From the NCBI GenBank assembly GCA_002378605.1, contig DFSK01000111.1:5540-14575 (forward strand): 9,036 nt of DNA. The letters run 5' to 3'. Positions 5,275 to 9,036 of this stretch are shown piece by piece. A program made the position numbers and the translations under genes. Within the stretch, counting starts at the first letter, position 1. Each line of letters opens with the position of its first letter. Below the pieces are notes generated by a model. The model was not told the origin of the DNA, did no database searches, and worked only from the letters and a program-made list of their open reading frames with translations. The DNA comes from Alphaproteobacteria bacterium UBA3439. Its GTDB lineage: Bacteria > Pseudomonadota > Alphaproteobacteria > Puniceispirillales > Puniceispirillaceae.

Positions 5275-7077
5275 TTGTCAGATACAAATAAGTTAAATGG
5301 TGGACAAGTTATCATTGATTATCTGATCAAGGAAAAAGTGCCTTATGTATTTGGCCTATGCGGCCATGGCAATATCGGCCTGATTGATGCAATGCATGAA
5401 CGCCAAGACGATATCGGCACGATCTCGGTTCACCATGAAAGCGTTGCCGGTTTTATGGCCGATGTCTATTATCGGGTATCGGGCCAGCCAACGGCAACCT
5501 TTACCTCATGCGGCCCGGGGTCGGCAAATCTGCCAATCAGCCTTGGCAATGCCTTCTTTGACTCGGTGCCGTTTCTGGCCATTACCGGCAATGTACCAAC
5601 AAGCCAGTTTAATCGCGGTGCCTTTCAAGAAACCTATCGCCATTATCAGGCCGATTTCCCATCGACTGTTAAGGCCTATTGTAAGCGTGTCTATCAGCCA
5701 ACCCGCGGCGAACAGGTTCCGCTGATGACCCGCCAAGCATGGAAAACCATGACAACTGGCCGCCCTGGCCCGGTTGTTCTTGATGTTCCTTTTGATATTT
5801 TCAAGGAAGCCGCTGCCAGCGAAACGCCTGATCCAGCAGCTTGGTCAGCCAATATTTCATCGCGTTGCGGTGCTGATCCTGATGGCGTGATCAAGGCGGT
5901 CGATATGTTGCTATCAGCCGAAAAGCCGGTAATTGTGGTGGGGCAAGGTGTGCGCTATGGCGGTGCCGCAGAAGAATTGCTTGCACTTGCCGAGCGTCTG
6001 CAAATTCCGGTGGCATCATCGGCAAGCGGCCTTGGCGCAATTCCGGTTCAGCATCCCTTATCACTTGGGCTTGTGCAACGTGGTGGCACTTATCAATCAA
6101 ACCACGCTTGTCGGCAGGCCGATATTTTGCTTGCGCTTGGCGTTCGGTTCGACGACCGCACTTCTAGCTCATGGATTCCGGGCTATTCCTTTACCATACC
6201 CCCAACACGCCTGATTCACGTCGATATCGACCCTGAAGAAATTGGCCGGAATTACCCTGTTGCCTTGGGCCTCATGGCCGATGTGCGCACCTTTTTGCGG
6301 CAAATGCTGGCCGAGCTTGACCGCCGCGGTCATAGCGGTGAGCCGACCACAGCAAGCCGCAAATGGCTTGCGGCAATCGATGGTTATCGCGCCAAATGGA
6401 ATGCCTTTACCGCACCGGGTTATGTCGATGATAGCAGTCCGATTAACCCCCAGCGCGCCGCTATCGAGATTGACAAGGCACTTCCCGAAGATGCGATTCT
6501 TGTCAGTGATATCGGCGTGCATCACAATTGGCTGCTTCAGTTCTGCAACCCGACCCGACCTGATTCATTGATTGGATCAATGGGGTTCGGCCCGATGGGG
6601 TTTGGTGTTGCTGGTGTTATGGGCGCCAAGCTGGCAGCGCCTGACCGGCCTTGTGTTTCGGTTTGCGGCGATGGCGCCTTCTTTATGCATGCCAATGTTC
6701 TGGGGACAGCGGTTGAATATAATATCCCTGTTGTCTGGGTGGTTTGGAACAATTACGCCTATGGTTCGATCCGTGGCCTGCAACGGGGCTATCTTGGCAA
6801 TCGCGAACTGGCAACCGATTTCCACCATCCTGATACCGGTCTTCCCTATAATCCCGATTTTGCAGCGATGGCCAGATCAGCCGGTGTTGAAGGCGTCAGC
6901 ATTGATCGTGCTGGCGATCTTGGCGACGCCATTCTGGCAGGAATCAAAAGCAACCGCCCCTATTTGATCGATGCCAATATCAGCGGCGACTTAAACCCAC
7001 CCGGCGCAGGCGTCTGGGAAATCCCCGGCCTTGGCGTGAACAAACCCGCGATTGGCGAGCGCTATATTCCAGAATAG
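5275..7077 (+). CDS. Thiamine-diphosphate-dependent 2-oxo-acid decarboxylase/carboligase, acetolactate-synthase-like
   Basis: This 600-residue ThDP enzyme has the standard three-domain layout: pyrimidine-binding (about 8-180), central (about 195-345) and pyrophosphate-binding (about 400-570). The catalytic Glu is E55 in SVHHESVAG; CGPGSAN (79-85) and GAFQE (115-119) follow. The cofactor motif is GDG (465-467), then 24 residues, then NN (492-493). Such enzymes cleave a 2-oxo acid and release CO2 or join the two-carbon unit to an acceptor. After NN the chain reads YAYGSIRGLQRGY, so the Trp of the QWQ motif in true acetolactate synthase is absent (GLQ). Glyoxylate carboligase has Val in place of the catalytic Glu, whereas this protein has Glu. 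Neither name therefore fits, and the substrate is open. The start is TTG, backed by AGGGAG. It follows the oxidase-regulator pair by 170 bp, and the neighbours suggest a 2-oxo acid made by the oxidase or aminotransferase as substrate (inference). Confidence 0.88.
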   Translation: MSDTNKLNGGQVIIDYLIKEKVPYVFGLCGHGNIGLIDAMHERQDDIGTISVHHESVAGFMADVYYRVSGQPTATFTSCGPGSANLPISLGNAFFDSVPFLAITGNVPTSQFNRGAFQETYRHYQADFPSTVKAYCKRVYQPTRGEQVPLMTRQAWKTMTTGRPGPVVLDVPFDIFKEAAASETPDPAAWSANISSRCGADPDGVIKAVDMLLSAEKPVIVVGQGVRYGGAAEELLALAERLQIPVASSASGLGAIPVQHPLSLGLVQRGGTYQSNHACRQADILLALGVRFDDRTSSSWIPGYSFTIPPTRLIHVDIDPEEIGRNYPVALGLMADVRTFLRQMLAELDRRGHSGEPTTASRKWLAAIDGYRAKWNAFTAPGYVDDSSPINPQRAAIEIDKALPEDAILVSDIGVHHNWLLQFCNPTRPDSLIGSMGFGPMGFGVAGVMGAKLAAPDRPCVSVCGDGAFFMHANVLGTAVEYNIPVVWVVWNNYAYGSIRGLQRGYLGNRELATDFHHPDTGLPYNPDFAAMARSAGVEGVSIDRAGDLGDAILAGIKSNRPYLIDANISGDLNPPGAGVWEIPGLGVNKPAIGERYIPE

Positions 7078-7085
7078 GAAGCAGC

Positions 7086-7162
7086 CATAACCAAGCCTGT
7101 ATCACCGGCGTGATGCCACCCAATTTTGTGGCAAACACCGCTTTGAACCACGATTGGTTATG
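7086..7162. terminator. Nested inverted repeats in the convergent gap, possible two-way transcript end
   Basis: CATAACCAA (7086-7094) and TTGGTTATG (7154-7162) are perfect 9-base inverted repeats that frame the gap between the ThDP gene and the acyl-CoA ligase gene; the right arm overlaps the ligase stop codon (7158-7160). Inside lie two small hairpins: ATCAC/GTGAT (7101-7105, 7110-7114) and TGCCAC/GTGGCA (7114-7119, 7128-7133). AACCA/TGGTT (7146-7150, 7155-7159) is an alternative pairing of the right arm. The position suits a shared terminator or 3'-end stabiliser for both transcripts, but no T run follows on either strand, so a standard intrinsic terminator is not shown. Confidence 0.35.
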
Positions 7163-8804
7163 TAACCGTTTTCGCCTGCTCGCGAAGCACCGTTTTCTGA
7201 ATCTTGCCTGTTTGCGTTTTTGGCAAGGCAGAAAACACAAAATGGCTTGGCAATTTATAGCTTGCCAAATGATCACGGCAAAAGGCGCGCAAATCATCAA
7301 TATCAGGTTGATCTACGCCCGGCTTTAACGTGATGAAGGCGCACGGCGTCTCGCCCCATTTATCATCGGGGCGGGCAACCACGGCAGCTTCCATAATATC
7401 GGGATGCTGATAGAGCGCTTCTTCCACCTCAAGGCTGGAAATATTTTCACCACCGGAAATGATAATATCTTTTGATCGATCTTTGACCTCGGCATAGCCA
7501 TCGGGATGCATCACCGCAAGATCACCGCTATGAAACCAACCGCCAGACGATGCCTTTGCCGTATCTTCGGGGTTTTTTAAATATCCCTTCATAACCGTAT
7601 TGCCACGAAGCATGATCTCGCCAATGGTTTTGCCATCAGCAGGAACTGGCGCCATTGTTTGCGGATCAACCACCTGATAATCGCCAGCCAAAACATGCGG
7701 TACGCCTTGACGCGCCATTTTCTGCGCCCGCGCGGCAAGTGGCAATTCTTCCCATTCCGCCTGCATTTCACAAATCAAAGACGGGCCATAGGATTCGGTT
7801 AATCCATAAAGATGGGTGATTTTAAAACCCATCCTTTCCATATCATCAATCACCTTGCTTGGTGGCGCTGCGCCGCCAGTGGCAATTTGAACCGGAATTG
7901 TTTTGGCGGCTTTTGGCTTGGCCTCATCAGGCGCATGGATCAACATCGACAGCACAATTGGCGCAGCCGCCATATGGGTTACAGTTTCCGCATCAATTAA
8001 CCGAAAAACTTCGGCCGGATCAATCGCCCGCAAACAAACATGCGTGCCACCAACAGCCGTCACAGCCCAAGGATGCGTCCAGCCATTGCAATGGAATAAC
8101 GGCAAGGTCCAAAGATAGGTGCTGCTGGTACTAAGCCCCATCGCCAAAACATTGCCAAGCGCATTCAATGCCGCCCCACGATGCGAATAGACAACGCCCT
8201 TTGGATTGCCCGTTGTTCCCGATGTGTAGCTAAGCGAAATCGGCATGGTTTCATCTTGCAAATCAAACAAGGGCGTTTCCGCCAAGCCGCCTGCAAGAAA
8301 GCTTTCGTAATCAACATCACCAAACATCCGGCCAACATCGACAGCCGGGTCATCAATGCAAATCACCCTGACTTTGCGATCACAGATTGCCAGTGCCGCC
8401 TCGGCAACATCAGCATATTCACGATCAACAAACAGCATCTGACTTTCGCCATGATCAAGAATTGTTGCAATTGTCTTGGCATCTAGCCGCGTATTGATTG
8501 TATTGAGAACCGCCCCTGTCATCGGCACGGCAAAATGCAATTCCAGCATTTCCGGTACATTCGGACATAAAACCGAAACCGTGGTTTGTGGCGCAATGCC
8601 AGAACCGATAATCGCCGCGGCAAGCTGTTTGCAACGCTTGCCGAATTCGGCATAGCTTATCCGCCGCGCACCATAGGCAATGGCCGTTTTTTTGGCAAAA
8701 ACATAGGCAACACGGTCAATGAAATGCACCGGTGAAAGCGGTTGCATATCGGCCCCTTGCATGTCCAGCATGGCGAATGGTGATCCAGATGACATATCAG
8801 ACAT
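7158..8804 (-). CDS. Acyl-CoA synthetase (AMP-forming acyl-CoA ligase)
   Basis: This 548-residue enzyme joins a carboxylic acid to CoA through an acyl-adenylate. Visible core motifs are the P-loop YTSGTTGNPKG (193-203), FHCNGW (237-242), GGAAPP (310-315), YGLTESYG (333-340), HSGD (425-428), KDRSKDIIISGGENIS (441-456) and the C-terminal PKTQTGKIQK (528-537) with the catalytic Lys534. The LSPVHFIDRVAYVF start (23-36) and the FHCNGW pattern place it with the short/medium-chain and plant AAE-type ligases, a group close to bacterial AlkK-like enzymes and to DmdB (3-methylmercaptopropionate-CoA ligase). The chain length of its acid cannot be told from these motifs. The ATG at 8804-8802 is supported by AAGGGGGG (8821-8814) with a 9-base spacer. 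It follows the acyl-CoA dehydrogenase by 25 bp on the same strand, so the two are very likely an operon that activates and then desaturates an acid. Confidence 0.93.
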   Translation of the reverse strand: MSDMSSGSPFAMLDMQGADMQPLSPVHFIDRVAYVFAKKTAIAYGARRISYAEFGKRCKQLAAAIIGSGIAPQTTVSVLCPNVPEMLELHFAVPMTGAVLNTINTRLDAKTIATILDHGESQMLFVDREYADVAEAALAICDRKVRVICIDDPAVDVGRMFGDVDYESFLAGGLAETPLFDLQDETMPISLSYTSGTTGNPKGVVYSHRGAALNALGNVLAMGLSTSSTYLWTLPLFHCNGWTHPWAVTAVGGTHVCLRAIDPAEVFRLIDAETVTHMAAAPIVLSMLIHAPDEAKPKAAKTIPVQIATGGAAPPSKVIDDMERMGFKITHLYGLTESYGPSLICEMQAEWEELPLAARAQKMARQGVPHVLAGDYQVVDPQTMAPVPADGKTIGEIMLRGNTVMKGYLKNPEDTAKASSGGWFHSGDLAVMHPDGYAEVKDRSKDIIISGGENISSLEVEEALYQHPDIMEAAVVARPDDKWGETPCAFITLKPGVDQPDIDDLRAFCRDHLASYKLPSHFVFSALPKTQTGKIQKTVLREQAKTVT

Positions 8805-8813
8805 AGGTTAAAT

Positions 8814-8821
8814 CCCCCCTT
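8814..8821 (-). promoter_or_regulatory. Ribosome binding site of the acyl-CoA ligase
   Basis: The minus strand reads AAGGGGGG here, 9 bases before the ATG. It decides between the first Met and the nearby in-frame Met codons 4, 12, 15 and 20, and favours the first. Confidence 0.7.
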
Positions 8822-8829
8822 GATTTAGA

Positions 8830-9036
8830 TTAATCATGGCCAACACCCCAACCCCAGAATTCATGATCTGTTTGTTGCAAAAACCGGCTGATAACCATCT
8901 GATGCACTTCGGTTGCACCATCAACAAGCAATGCCTGACGCCCATAGCGATAGATCCATTCCAAAACCGTATCAGTTGAATAGCCGCGCGCACCACAAAT
9001 TTGAATAGCGTCGCTTGTGACCCGATTCAATAATTG
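8830..9036 (-). CDS. Acyl-CoA dehydrogenase, C-terminal 68 residues (cut by right edge)
   Basis: The open frame enters from the right edge (first visible codons CAA TTA) and ends at TAA (8832-8830), giving 68 residues. The visible piece has the C-terminal helical-domain signature of flavin acyl-CoA dehydrogenases: IQICGARGYSTDTVLEWIYR, then R-x4-VDGATEVHQ. The DGxxEVH wording is typical of the ACAD10/11-like branch. There the position that holds the catalytic Glu in medium-chain dehydrogenase (EGT) appears as Asp. The protein would introduce a 2,3-double bond into an acyl-CoA. It lies immediately upstream of the acyl-CoA ligase, 25 bp away, so both probably serve the same substrate. The TTG at 9030 is an internal codon, not a start, since the frame is still open above it. 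Confidence 0.88.
   Translation of the reverse strand, partial: QLLNRVTSDAIQICGARGYSTDTVLEWIYRYGRQALLVDGATEVHQMVISRFLQQTDHEFWGWGVGHD

Noticed and set aside
5234..5296. 20-codon plus-strand frame beginning ATGATCGCC that overlaps the TTG start of the ThDP gene
   Set aside because: It could be a leader peptide, but no ribosome binding site precedes its ATG and the peptide shows no run of one amino acid as in attenuators.
5275..7077. Naming the ThDP enzyme ilvB/ilvG or gcl
   Set aside because: The acetolactate synthase Trp is absent and the catalytic Glu lost in glyoxylate carboligase is present, so neither symbol is safe.
1..9036. CRISPR arrays, tRNA or rRNA genes, transposase genes, phage attachment sites
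   Set aside because: I looked on both strands and saw no regularly spaced repeats, cloverleaf-like segments, transposase motifs or terminal inverted repeats.

Overview
The window looks like a piece of an alphaproteobacterial chromosome, possibly from a marine lineage such as SAR116/Rhodospirillales. This is inferred from moderate G+C by eye, the style of the encoded proteins and the acyl-CoA dehydrogenase/ligase pair; no rRNA or other marker gene is present. It is densely coding, with no insertion sequence, CRISPR array, tRNA or rRNA that I can see.

Layout from left to right: (1) a minus-strand gene cut by the left edge, of which only a Sec-type signal peptide is visible; (2) a minus-strand PLP-dependent serine/alanine/aspartate-glyoxylate-type aminotransferase just upstream of it; (3) a 134-bp divergent regulatory region holding two TTGTATA elements exactly 21 bp apart; (4) on the plus strand, a large fused FAD/Fe-S 2-hydroxy-acid dehydrogenase of the YdiJ type, followed 23 bp later by a GntR/FCD regulator; (5) a 170-bp intergenic stretch; (6) a thiamine-diphosphate (ThDP) enzyme that starts with TTG; (7) a short convergent gap with nested inverted repeats; (8) on the minus strand, a fatty/short-chain acyl-CoA ligase, preceded by the 3' end of an acyl-CoA dehydrogenase cut by the right edge.

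The left and middle genes read as one metabolic locus. The oxidase would turn a D-2-hydroxy acid into a 2-oxo acid, the aminotransferase would move amino groups between glyoxylate and an amino/oxo acid pair, the ThDP enzyme would decarboxylate or carboligate a 2-oxo acid, and the GntR/FCD protein would sense a carboxylic acid and bind the divergent promoter. The truncated secreted protein may be the binding protein of an uptake system. The substrate cannot be read from the sequence. The ThDP enzyme keeps the catalytic Glu that glyoxylate carboligase lacks, and lacks the Trp that marks true acetolactate synthase, so neither standard name fits. This unassigned oxidase/ThDP/transaminase set is the best candidate for something undescribed here. 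The acyl-CoA dehydrogenase/ligase pair is probably a separate beta-oxidation-type operon.
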